11,010 bases of DNA from Betaproteobacteria bacterium (GTDB lineage: Bacteria; Pseudomonadota; Gammaproteobacteria; Burkholderiales; Thiobacillaceae): the NCBI GenBank assembly GCA_020049245.1, contig JAIFLB010000207.1, positions 1 through 11,010 of the forward strand, in the 5' to 3' direction. A program made the position numbers and the translations under genes. The notes beneath the pieces were generated by a model, which was given only the letters and a program-made list of their open reading frames with translations, was not told the origin of the DNA and did no database searches. Positions 1 through 6,304 of the stretch are shown here, piece after piece; positions within the stretch are counted from its first letter, which is position 1; each line of letters opens with the position of its first letter.

Positions 1-778
1 CACGCCGCCGCGCCAGCCACCCGACCAACCCAATTCCCAAGACCATGAGGGCGTAGCTTTCGGCTTCCGGCACAGGCGCGGCGGCGACATCGCCGGGACG
101 AACCGCCCACGCGTAGTAGTCGATGTCCTTGAAGTCCGCGAACTGGGAGCCGAGGATGGTGTGGAAGAACCACGCGTTGCTGCTATTCGGCGCGTACTCC
201 GTGCCGGACCAGTACACGTTGGACTGAAGATTGGTGAACAGGCTTTCGTCGTTGGGGTTGTTGGCGTCGTCCACCAAGCCATAGCCGGACTGGGTTTGGC
301 CAGCGGTGTTGAGGTAGCCCTTGTTGCCCAGGTTGTTGTAGTACATGTAGGCCAGCTCGCTGCCCGTGGCACCCGCATAGGCGGTACCGGAGGCGCTGAC
401 GTTGTAGCCCTCATCGCGCGTACCGCTCCAGTAGTCACTGCCGCTGAAGTATTGGAAGCTGCTGCCGTTGATCGGGGAGACCGTGGGCAGGCGCCAGTCG
501 CTGTAGGTGACGTCGCGCACGCTGTCGTAGTAGCTGAGGTTGTCGGCCCAAGCCACGGCGTTGGCCCAGGTCATGCGGCCGTCAGTGGTGCTGTATCCAT
601 TGTCATAGCTGGAACTGGCGCCGTAGTTGGCATTTTGCAGCCAGGTGATCTCCAGCACGTCGTCGTAAATCAGGCCGCCACCACGGTCGTGCAGCGCGGC
701 TTGCGCCGGCAGGGCGAGGATCAGGCCAAGGCTGAGAGCGACCAGGGGCAGGCGGTGATGCGGGGTTCGGGTTTTCAT
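1..778 (-). CDS. PEP-CTERM-anchored secreted protein with DUF1566 (Lcl C-terminal-like) domain, 3' end missing
   Basis: This frame is open from an ATG at 778 to the left edge: 259 codons are visible and the stop lies just outside. Residues 1-27 form a signal peptide (basic start MKTRTPHHR, hydrophobic core, cleavage after PAQA). The mature part has the DUF1566 pattern of spaced Trp motifs: EITWLQNA near residue 43, DWRLPT at 94-99, YWSGT at 116 and again near 189, AWFFHT at 202, and AWAVRPGD at 223-230. The end is a PEP-CTERM sorting signal: VPEAESY at 236-242, a hydrophobic helix to about 255, then an Arg cluster (ARRR). By family knowledge such proteins are exported by Sec, recognised by an exosortase, and linked to exopolysaccharide or the cell surface. 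The DUF1566 function is unknown. The sequence just before the ATG has no strong Shine-Dalgarno. I am confident in the family and not in a specific role. Confidence 0.9.
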   Translation of the reverse strand, partial: MKTRTPHHRLPLVALSLGLILALPAQAALHDRGGGLIYDDVLEITWLQNANYGASSSYDNGYSTTDGRMTWANAVAWADNLSYYDSVRDVTYSDWRLPTVSPINGSSFQYFSGSDYWSGTRDEGYNVSASGTAYAGATGSELAYMYYNNLGNKGYLNTAGQTQSGYGLVDDANNPNDESLFTNLQSNVYWSGTEYAPNSSNAWFFHTILGSQFADFKDIDYYAWAVRPGDVAAAPVPEAESYALMVLGIGLVGWLARRR

Positions 779-1329
779 GGGGTTCTGCCAGTGGGGCTGT
801 TAGTACGTGTTTTATATGTCTCTTTCATGACAAATATTCGTGCATCTGCCCCACGTAAAATGAGCCGAACGGCTCATATCGGAGCGGTTGCATGCGTGGT
901 TGCGGCTCGCCAATATCAACCGACAGGTAAGAAAGCGGACATTCCTGAACAGTAGTTAGCAGGTCATGACCAGTGACCGTTCAGGCTGAGGAGCGGCATT
1001 CACACTGCATGAACGGAATGGCCTGAATGAGGCGGTTGCTGTCGCAGCGAAAATATATGGCAATGGAAGCAGCTGGCTCGAGATCCGTCCCATGCTGCTG
1101 ACGAAAGCAGCCATTGGCCACCATCAGCGGATGAACGGCAGGTAACCGGAGCATTGCCGCCACCATGAAGTTGCGTGAATCAGGCATATAAAAGTCCGAT
1201 TCCCACATTGGCCGAGATTGCCCAATCAGATGGGTTGAACTTCCAAATTTTCTTCATCCAAACCATTCTCCCAACCCATATTGCATATAGCCGCTTTATC
1301 CTTGCCGCCTCCCACTTCTGGAATTCAGT
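779..1329. other. Divergent intergenic region without a convincing gene
   Basis: This 551-bp gap separates the leftward PEP-CTERM gene from the rightward reductase pair, so it should hold both promoters. I see a hairpin at 860-877, a perfect palindrome GGTCATGACC at 962-971, a 6-bp stem-loop at 1094-1111 (GCTGCT / AGCAGC), and an 8-bp inverted repeat ATGGGTTG / CAACCCAT at 1230-1237 and 1272-1279. No clear sigma-70 or sigma-54 (GG/GC) promoter stands out on either strand. A 75-codon open frame at 981-1208 on the minus strand lacks a ribosome binding site and a recognisable domain, so I do not call it. Confidence 0.6.
860..877 (-). terminator. Hairpin with short T run in the leader of the PEP-CTERM gene
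   Basis: A perfect 7-bp stem (ATGAGCC / GGCTCAT) encloses a 4-nt loop. Read leftward on the minus strand, the stem runs into TTTT, the look of a weak intrinsic terminator or leader attenuator about 80 nt before the PEP-CTERM start. The same stem has no T run on the plus strand. It could instead be an operator, because the sequence is nearly palindromic. No experimental or comparative support is available from the window alone. Confidence 0.35.
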
Positions 1330-2247
1330 ATGTCAGCACTCGGATTCATCGGCCTCGGCGTCATGGGCCAACCCATGGCGCTGAATCTGCGCAAAGCTGG
1401 CCATGCGCTCAGCGTCTACGCACGCAATCCGGCGCAAAGCGCGCCGTTGCTGGCGGCGGGCGCGGCGGTGCTGGCGACACCAGCGGCGGTGGCGCAGGCA
1501 AGCGACGTGCTGTTCATCAACGTCAGCGACGATGCCGCGCTCGAAGCCGTTCTGTTCAGCCGAGAGGACGCAACTTCGGGCGCAACTTCGGGTGCAACTT
1601 CCGGCGCGGCTGCCGGTTTGCCTGCCGGCGGCATCGTGGTCGACATGGGCACCACCTCGCCCGCCTTCACCCGGCAACTTGCTGAACGTTTGCTTGCACA
1701 GGGCGTAAGTCTGATCGACGCGCCGGTTTCCGGCGGCCAGGCTGGCGCCATCGCCGGCACCCTGTCGATCATGGCGGGCGGAACGGAAGCGGCGTTCCAG
1801 CGCGTGCTGCCGCTGTTGCAGGCGATGGGCGGCAACATCGTGCACGTCGGCGACAGCGGCGCCGGCCAGATCGCCAAGGCGTGCAACCAGATCGTCGTCT
1901 CCGCGACGCTGCTGGGCGTCGCCGAAGCGCTGACCTTCGCCGCGCAGCTGGGGGTCGATGCCGGCAAAGTGCGGCAGGCGCTGCTCGGCGGCTCGGCCTA
2001 CAGCAAGATTCTGGAAATTCACGGCCAGCGCATGCTGGATGAAAACTACGCACCCGGCTTCAAGGCCAAATTGCATCGCAAGGATCTCGGCATCGTCATG
2101 GCTGCCGCGCAAGCCGCCGGCATGGCGCTGCCGGCGACGGCGCTGGCCACGCAACTGATGAATGCGCTGGTCGGCAACGGTCAGGGTGAACTGGACTCCT
2201 CCGCGCTGATCGAAGTCATTCAACAACTGAATAAAGCAGCCTCATGA
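1330..2247 (+). CDS. NAD(P)-dependent beta-hydroxyacid dehydrogenase, probably tartronate semialdehyde reductase (2-hydroxy-3-oxopropionate reductase)
   Basis: This 305-residue protein belongs to the 3-hydroxyisobutyrate dehydrogenase family, cytosolic enzymes that reduce or oxidise beta-hydroxyacids. The N-terminal Rossmann fold carries GLGVMG (G8, G10, G13). The substrate motif DAPVSGG is at 130-136, the catalytic lysine is K183 in IAKACNQ, and APGFKAKLHRKDL at 241-253 resembles the GarR/GlxR branch more than true HIBADH. GarR-type enzymes convert tartronate semialdehyde to D-glycerate. The downstream glycerate dehydrogenase gene overlaps by ATGA, which fits a shared glyoxylate/glycerate route and translational coupling. 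GGAA at 1320-1323, 6 nt before the ATG, is a usable ribosome binding site. Oddity: residues 81-92 are three ATSG units followed by AAAG, a low-complexity insert encoded by a 12-bp tandem repeat. 3-hydroxyisobutyrate or succinic/glyoxylic semialdehyde specificity remains possible. Confidence 0.88.
   Translation: MSALGFIGLGVMGQPMALNLRKAGHALSVYARNPAQSAPLLAAGAAVLATPAAVAQASDVLFINVSDDAALEAVLFSREDATSGATSGATSGAAAGLPAGGIVVDMGTTSPAFTRQLAERLLAQGVSLIDAPVSGGQAGAIAGTLSIMAGGTEAAFQRVLPLLQAMGGNIVHVGDSGAGQIAKACNQIVVSATLLGVAEALTFAAQLGVDAGKVRQALLGGSAYSKILEIHGQRMLDENYAPGFKAKLHRKDLGIVMAAAQAAGMALPATALATQLMNALVGNGQGELDSSALIEVIQQLNKAAS
1570..1617 (+). repeat. 12-bp in-frame tandem repeat (three units plus one degenerate)
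   Basis: GCAACTTCGGGC at 1570, GCAACTTCGGGT at 1582 and GCAACTTCCGGC at 1594 are followed by a diverged fourth unit GCGGCTGCCGGT ending at 1617. The period of 12 keeps frame and encodes ATSG repeats within the reductase, between the first half of the Rossmann fold and the VVDMGTTSP strand. Confidence 0.9.
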
Positions 2248-3200
2248 TCACCAAGGAATACGTTGTCTTTCTCGACCGCGCGACACTGCTCGCCGACCTG
2301 CGCATCCCGGATTTCAACCATGCCTGGGTAGAACTGCCCACCTGCACGGTGGACCAGGTGGCCGAACAACTCTGGCGCGCCACCATCGCAATCACCAACA
2401 AGGTGCCGATCACCCGCGCCGTGCTGGATGCCAGCCCGAAACTGCGGCTGATCGCGGTGGCCGCCACTGGCACCAACAACGTTGATCTGGACGCCTGCCG
2501 TGAACGCGGCGTCGCCGTGTGCAACATCCGCGGCTATGCCCAGCACACGGTGCCGGAACACGTTTTCATGCTGCTGCTGGCGCTGCGCCGCAACCTGCTG
2601 GCCTGGCGCGTATCGCTGCAAAACGACGCCTGGCAAAAAGCGGAACAGTTCTGCCTGTTCGACCACGAAATCCACGACCTGCACGGCTCCACGCTGGGCC
2701 TGATCGGTTACGGCAATGTCGGCGTCGGCGTCGAACGCCTGGCGCGCGCCTTCGGCATGCAGGTGTTGATCGCGGAACGCAAAGGCGCGGCGGAAATTCG
2801 CCCCGGCCGCGTTGCCTTCGACGAAGTCCTCGCCCACGCCGACCAGATCAGCCTGCACACGCCGTTGACCGAAGACACGCAGGGATTAATCGGCGCGCGT
2901 GAATTCGGCCTGATGAAACGTTCAGCGATTCTGATCAACACCGCGCGCGGCGGCGTCGTCGATGAAGCCGCCCTGGTCTCGGCGCTGAAAACCCGCCGCA
3001 TCGCCGGCGCCGGCTTCGATGTGCTGTCGCTGGAACCGCCCAGCCAGGGCAATCCATTGTTGGCGTTGAGCCTGCCCAACTTCCTGCTCACGCCGCACGT
3101 CGCCTGGTCAAGCCGGGAAGCCATGCAGGCGCTGGCAGATCAGCTGATCGACAACATCGAAGCCTTTGTGCGCGGGGAAGAACGCAACCGAGTGGTTTAG
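2244..3200 (+). CDS. hprA: D-2-hydroxyacid dehydrogenase, HprA-type glycerate dehydrogenase / hydroxypyruvate reductase
   Basis: This 318-residue protein is a D-isomer-specific 2-hydroxyacid dehydrogenase, a cytosolic NAD(P)H enzyme. The dinucleotide loop GYGNVG has G155, G157 and G160, and AERKGA at 177-182 ends the second strand as in HprA-type enzymes. The catalytic set is R235 in NTARGG, E264 in SLEPP and H285 in TPHVAW; the His followed by A-W is typical of the glycerate dehydrogenase branch. The expected reaction is hydroxypyruvate + NAD(P)H to D-glycerate, possibly also glyoxylate to glycolate. The ATG overlaps the upstream stop as ATGA and no strong ribosome binding site precedes it, so translation is probably coupled. 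The gene converges on the HDOD gene with only 10 bp between stops. Family assignment is firm; substrate is inferred from motifs and the neighbour. Confidence 0.9.
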   Translation: MITKEYVVFLDRATLLADLRIPDFNHAWVELPTCTVDQVAEQLWRATIAITNKVPITRAVLDASPKLRLIAVAATGTNNVDLDACRERGVAVCNIRGYAQHTVPEHVFMLLLALRRNLLAWRVSLQNDAWQKAEQFCLFDHEIHDLHGSTLGLIGYGNVGVGVERLARAFGMQVLIAERKGAAEIRPGRVAFDEVLAHADQISLHTPLTEDTQGLIGAREFGLMKRSAILINTARGGVVDEAALVSALKTRRIAGAGFDVLSLEPPSQGNPLLALSLPNFLLTPHVAWSSREAMQALADQLIDNIEAFVRGEERNRVV

Positions 3201-3210
3201 CCCCCCGCGT

Positions 3211-4566
3211 TCACTCGCCCAGATGCGATTCTTCCAGCGCCTCGGTGAAGCTCATCGCCCAGGTCAACGCCTCGATATGGCGCTGGTTGACCATGAACGC
3301 GTCCATGCCCAATTCGTCGGCCAGCGCCTTGATCGTCGCCTGATCGCTCTCCTCGCAGGCAATCGCCAGCTTCAGGAAAGGCGCATATTTGCCCTGCCGA
3401 TGTAACAAGGCTTCCGTCACGGCCACCGGCAATGACAACTGCGCCAGCGCTTCCTGCATTGGCATTTCCAGCAGCGCATCGATGACCGACAGGATGCCGA
3501 CGACAAAAGCCTCGTCGCGCTCCCTGGGCGGCATCCGCCCGCCCGCCAGTTGTTCCGCCAATTTGGCGCGCACCAGCGCGTTTTCGCGCAGCGCATTGTC
3601 CAGGTGGTCAGGTTTCTTGCTGCTGAACAACAGCAGGGTCAGCCAGCGGTACAACTCGTCCCTGCCGACATAGACCATGGCGGTTTTCAGGCGATCGATC
3701 TTCTCGCGCAAGCCCATTGCGGCGGAATTGACGAAACGCAGCAGCCGGTAAGCCAGCGTCGGATCGCGCCAGGCAATGCCGGCGAGTTCCTCGAAATCGG
3801 CCTGGCGCTTGATCGCGTTGAGCAGATCGATCACCACCATCCGGTAAGTCGCGATCTTGCTGCCGCTGCGGGCGCCTCGGTGAGTCAGGAAACGGCCCTG
3901 GAACAGATGCATCCCCATCTGCTGGCAAGCCTGGTAAAGCTCGATGGAATCGATGTTGCGCGCCACCAGCCGGCTCTCCGGGTAACGCGTCGCCAGCAGG
4001 CGGCAGCGCGCCAACAGATCGGGCGGCGACTGATGCGTGACATCACCCAGATTGATGAACTGAGCAATATCCAGCGCTTCCGGCAACCCCTGCTCGGCCA
4101 GTGCATAGCCGCAGCAGAGTCGAAAACCCCGGTCATGCAGCGCAATCAGCCTCGCCAGTGCGGCAGCCCGGTCGTATTCGGCGCCGTTAACACCCACTGG
4201 CGGATCGAACTCGATCACCAGATTCTCGCGTGGCAACTGCTCCAGCCTGGGATATTCGAGGCCGGCCGGACTCAGCGGCAGAAAGGCCAGCCGCTTGTCC
4301 AGCACCTCGGCCAGCTTGTCGCTGACAAAGTGATCAATCAGCACGCTGTCGAAAAACTTTCGCGTCGAGGCCTGCCAGGTATGCGCCTGCATGGCGGCGG
4401 GCGTTTCCACGCTAAACACATAGGCGGCGACTTGCTGATGGTTGTCCAACATTGACTCGCGTCGCAGGAAAGGCGGCGGCGGTTCGACAGTGGCATCCTG
4501 ATCGACCTGCCTGCCGGCGGTCTTGTTTGCAGAAGAAGTGAACAAACCCAGGAGCCATTGCAGCAT
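3211..4566 (-). CDS. Degenerate EAL domain plus HDOD domain signalling protein (YuxH-like)
   Basis: This 451-residue protein has the two-part build of the YuxH/COG3434 family. About residues 34-235 are an EAL-like fold: it opens RRESMLDNHQQVAAYVFSVE where active enzymes have RQPI..D...V.GYE, and I do not find the catalytic E-x-L, so c-di-GMP hydrolysis is unlikely. About residues 241-430 are an HDOD domain with LLRFVNSAAMG at 275-285 and the VGILSVIDALLEMPM segment at 356-370. HDOD domains lack the metal-binding HD pair and act in signalling or regulation by binding. No membrane segment or signal peptide is evident; the N-terminus (MLQWLLGLF) is short and hydrophobic. Its ATG lies 1 nt after the pabB stop (TGA-C-ATG), so it is the second gene of that operon. 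Its partner and output are unknown. Confidence 0.85.
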   Translation of the reverse strand: MLQWLLGLFTSSANKTAGRQVDQDATVEPPPPFLRRESMLDNHQQVAAYVFSVETPAAMQAHTWQASTRKFFDSVLIDHFVSDKLAEVLDKRLAFLPLSPAGLEYPRLEQLPRENLVIEFDPPVGVNGAEYDRAAALARLIALHDRGFRLCCGYALAEQGLPEALDIAQFINLGDVTHQSPPDLLARCRLLATRYPESRLVARNIDSIELYQACQQMGMHLFQGRFLTHRGARSGSKIATYRMVVIDLLNAIKRQADFEELAGIAWRDPTLAYRLLRFVNSAAMGLREKIDRLKTAMVYVGRDELYRWLTLLLFSSKKPDHLDNALRENALVRAKLAEQLAGGRMPPRERDEAFVVGILSVIDALLEMPMQEALAQLSLPVAVTEALLHRQGKYAPFLKLAIACEESDQATIKALADELGMDAFMVNQRHIEALTWAMSFTEALEESHLGE

Positions 4567-4567
4567 G

Positions 4568-5989
4568 TCAGTCTTTCTTGTTGATCAAAGGACGCAATGC
4601 GCCGCCAAAAATGCTGGCCCAGCGCAGCAGCGCAGCCGCCTTGTCGAAGCATTCCCGATATTCGGCATCGGCTTGCGAGTCGGCGACGATGCCGCCACCC
4701 GCCCAGAAATGGAGTTCATCCTGCGCGCTGACCAGCGTGCGAATCGCGATATTGCTGTCCATGTCGCCATTGAATCCCAGCCAGCCGATGGCGCCGCAAT
4801 AGACGCCGCGCCGATGCGATTCGAGTTCCTCGATGATCTGCATCGCGCGCAATTTTGGCGCACCGGTGATCGAACCGCCTGGAAACGCCGCGCGCAGCAG
4901 ATCGATCGCATCGCGGCCAGCTACCAGCTTGCCGGTCACCGTGCTGACCAGGTGATGCACGCTGGCAAAGCTTTCGATCTCGAACAACTCGGGGACGGCG
5001 ACCGAACCCGGCTGGCAAACCTTGCCCAGATCATTCCGCAACAGATCGACAATCATCAGGTTTTCGGCGCGGTCTTTCTCGCTGGCCTGAAGTTGACTCG
5101 CCAGCGCGGCATCCTGCGCCGGCGTATCGCCGCGCGGACGCGTGCCCTTGATCGGCCTGGTGGTCACCTGGCCGCCGCGCAACTCAAGAAAACGCTCCGG
5201 CGATGACGACAGAACGTGCACTTCCGGCAGACTCAGATAGGCGGAATAAGGCGCCGGATTGATCTGGCGCAAAGCCTGATAACCCAGCCAGTGATCGCCG
5301 CCGACCGGCGCCGAAAAGCGCTGCGCCAGATTGACCTGATAGCAGTCGCCAGCCTGGATGTAGGCCTGGATGCGGTCGAACGCGGCGCGGTATTGCCCGG
5401 GCGTGAAGTCGCACACCACCTCGCCGAGCTGGAATGGCTGCCGTTCATGTCGTCCCGGTTGCTCACCACCCGGTTGGCTGAACAGCGCAACCAGATCATT
5501 CCAGTTCGCCGCCGTGGCGGCATCCCGCTCGCCGCCAACCAGCCAGGTCTGGCACTGCTGATGATCCACCACCACCGCCCAGTCATAGATGCCGACTACC
5601 ATCTCGGGTAAGGCGTTGGCCCCGCCCTCGCCCGCAACGCGATGCATCCGCTCCGGCAAAGGCTCGATCCGCCGCGCCAGGTCATAGCCAAAGTAACCGA
5701 TGGCGCCGCCGCAGAAGGGCAACGGCGTCGCCTCAAGATCAGCCGCCAGGGAATGGCGCAGCAATTCAAAAGGATCCTCAGCGGAACACCGCACCGAATC
5801 AGCCTGGCTGATTTCAGTGAGGCCGCCACGCGTCACCAGGGTAATGAATGGCCGCGCGGCCAGAATATCGAAACGCCCGGCGGTTGAACGCGGACAGCCG
5901 CTATCCAGAAAAACCGCCCAGGGTTCGTCGGCAATCGCCGCAAACAATTCAGCGCTATCGATACGGTATGGAAGGGAAGTCAGGCGCAC
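4568..5989 (-). CDS. pabB: Aminodeoxychorismate synthase component I (para-aminobenzoate synthase)
   Basis: This 473-residue chorismate-binding enzyme uses ammonia from a PabA amidotransferase to turn chorismate into 4-amino-4-deoxychorismate, a step to folate, in the cytosol. The N-terminal part (LDSG at 28-31, FCGGAIGYFGYDLARR at 92-107) is the TrpE/PabB fold. The catalytic half shows SSSPERFLEL (261-270), RPIKGTRPRG (278-287), KDRAENLMIVDLLRNDLG (305-322) and FPGGSITGAPK (369-379). K281 in PIKGT is the lysine expected in PabB where anthranilate synthase (TrpE) has Ala, which favours pabB over trpE. The start is GTG at 5989: no in-frame ATG lies upstream, the N-terminus LPYRIDSAELFAAIA matches the family, and no clear ribosome binding site is seen. 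It leads an operon with the HDOD gene. Neither pabA nor pabC is in the window. Confidence 0.93.
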   Translation of the reverse strand: MRLTSLPYRIDSAELFAAIADEPWAVFLDSGCPRSTAGRFDILAARPFITLVTRGGLTEISQADSVRCSAEDPFELLRHSLAADLEATPLPFCGGAIGYFGYDLARRIEPLPERMHRVAGEGGANALPEMVVGIYDWAVVVDHQQCQTWLVGGERDAATAANWNDLVALFSQPGGEQPGRHERQPFQLGEVVCDFTPGQYRAAFDRIQAYIQAGDCYQVNLAQRFSAPVGGDHWLGYQALRQINPAPYSAYLSLPEVHVLSSSPERFLELRGGQVTTRPIKGTRPRGDTPAQDAALASQLQASEKDRAENLMIVDLLRNDLGKVCQPGSVAVPELFEIESFASVHHLVSTVTGKLVAGRDAIDLLRAAFPGGSITGAPKLRAMQIIEELESHRRGVYCGAIGWLGFNGDMDSNIAIRTLVSAQDELHFWAGGGIVADSQADAEYRECFDKAAALLRWASIFGGALRPLINKKD

Positions 5990-6103
5990 TTGAAATGATG
6001 GCCAAAGGGGAAAAAACCCATTTGAACCCTTGCTGCTGGCGGGAGGGAACGTGGCGCATTCTATCCATTTGCTGACTGGCGGCGAGGTTTGTCAGCGAGT
6101 TTG

Positions 6104-6136
6104 TCAAACCAGCACCGCCTCCACCGGGCGGCGCAG
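6104..6136 (-). repeat. 33-bp duplicated copy of the nitroreductase 3' end
   Basis: This segment matches 6272-6304 at 32 of 33 positions. Read on the minus strand it encodes LRRPVEAVLV and a TGA stop, exactly the end of the nitroreductase gene. The only difference changes an Ala codon (GCC to GCG) silently. The flanks on both sides are unrelated, so the homology is bounded. Confidence 0.9.
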
Positions 6137-6141
6137 TAGAC

Positions 6142-6216
6142 GTAGGTTGGGCAAAGCGCAGCGTGCCCAACTTGCCCACATAAGCTGTTGGGCACGCTGC
6201 GCTTTGCCCAACCTAC
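6142..6216. repeat. Palindromic intergenic repeat, copy 1 (perfect 30-bp arms, 15-nt spacer)
   Basis: The left arm at 6142-6171 starts GTAGGTTGGGCAAAGC and ends GTGCCCAAC. The right arm at 6187-6216 is its exact reverse complement, and the spacer is 6172-6186. The same arms recur at 9366-9508, so this is a dispersed family and not a one-off hairpin. It could behave as a REP- or MITE-like non-autonomous element and would fold into a long stem in RNA of either strand. It lies 56 nt past the nitroreductase stop, where it could also protect or end transcripts, although no T run follows on the minus strand. Confidence 0.92.
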
Positions 6217-6271
6217 CCTCTGAATATCAGTGCTAATCAAGTTCACGTTTGATTTGTGCCGGATCAATATC

Positions 6272-6304
6272 TCAAACCAGCACGGCCTCCACCGGGCGGC
6301 GCAG
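6272..6304 (-). repeat. 33-bp repeat, copy inside the nitroreductase gene
   Basis: These are the last ten codons and stop of the nitroreductase gene, the partner of the copy at 6104-6136. The palindromic element lies between the two copies, which start 168 bp apart. Confidence 0.9.

Larger units (their letters stand above)
5990..6271. other. Intergenic region with palindromic element and duplicated gene end
   Basis: This 282-bp gap lies between the nitroreductase stop and the pabB start, both read leftward. It holds the 30-bp inverted repeat at 6142-6216 and a 33-bp copy of the nitroreductase 3' end at 6104-6136. On the minus strand TAGAAT (plus 6058-6063) is a possible -10 box for pabB, but no good -35 box sits 16-18 bp before it. 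Nothing else supports a gene here. Confidence 0.6.

Noticed and set aside
841..860. Possible sigma-54 promoter for the PEP-CTERM gene (GTGGGGCAGATGCA on the minus strand)
   Set aside because: The GG and GC pairs are not at the required spacing, so it does not fit the -24/-12 consensus.
161..955. 264-codon open frame on the plus strand opposite the PEP-CTERM gene
   Set aside because: It is antisense to a clear secreted DUF1566 protein on the minus strand. Its Val/Ala-rich translation is typical of the shadow of a GC-rich gene.
981..1208. 75-codon open frame on the minus strand in the 551-bp intergenic region
   Set aside because: No ribosome binding site before its ATG, no recognisable domain, unusual residue mix, and no sign of coding bias. 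It would be followed by the 860-877 hairpin, which keeps it faintly possible.
1230..1279. 8-bp inverted repeat ATGGGTTG / CAACCCAT before the reductase gene
   Set aside because: The arms are 34 nt apart and do not extend; a chance match is likely in a 551-bp gap.
1333..2226. 297-codon antisense frame opposite the reductase gene
   Set aside because: The opposite strand has a complete family match with catalytic motifs; this frame is Arg/Gln/His-rich and has no domain.
3189..3217. 6-bp stem CGAGTG / CACTCG spanning the two convergent stop codons
   Set aside because: Short stem, 17-nt loop and no T run; too weak to call a bidirectional terminator.
6004..6016. AAAGGGGAAAAAA run upstream of pabB as a terminator T-tract on the minus strand
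   Set aside because: No stem directly precedes the T run on the minus strand, and it sits just upstream of the pabB start.
6142..6216. CRISPR-like repeat
   Set aside because: There are two arms in inverted orientation only, with no regularly spaced direct repeats and no cas genes.
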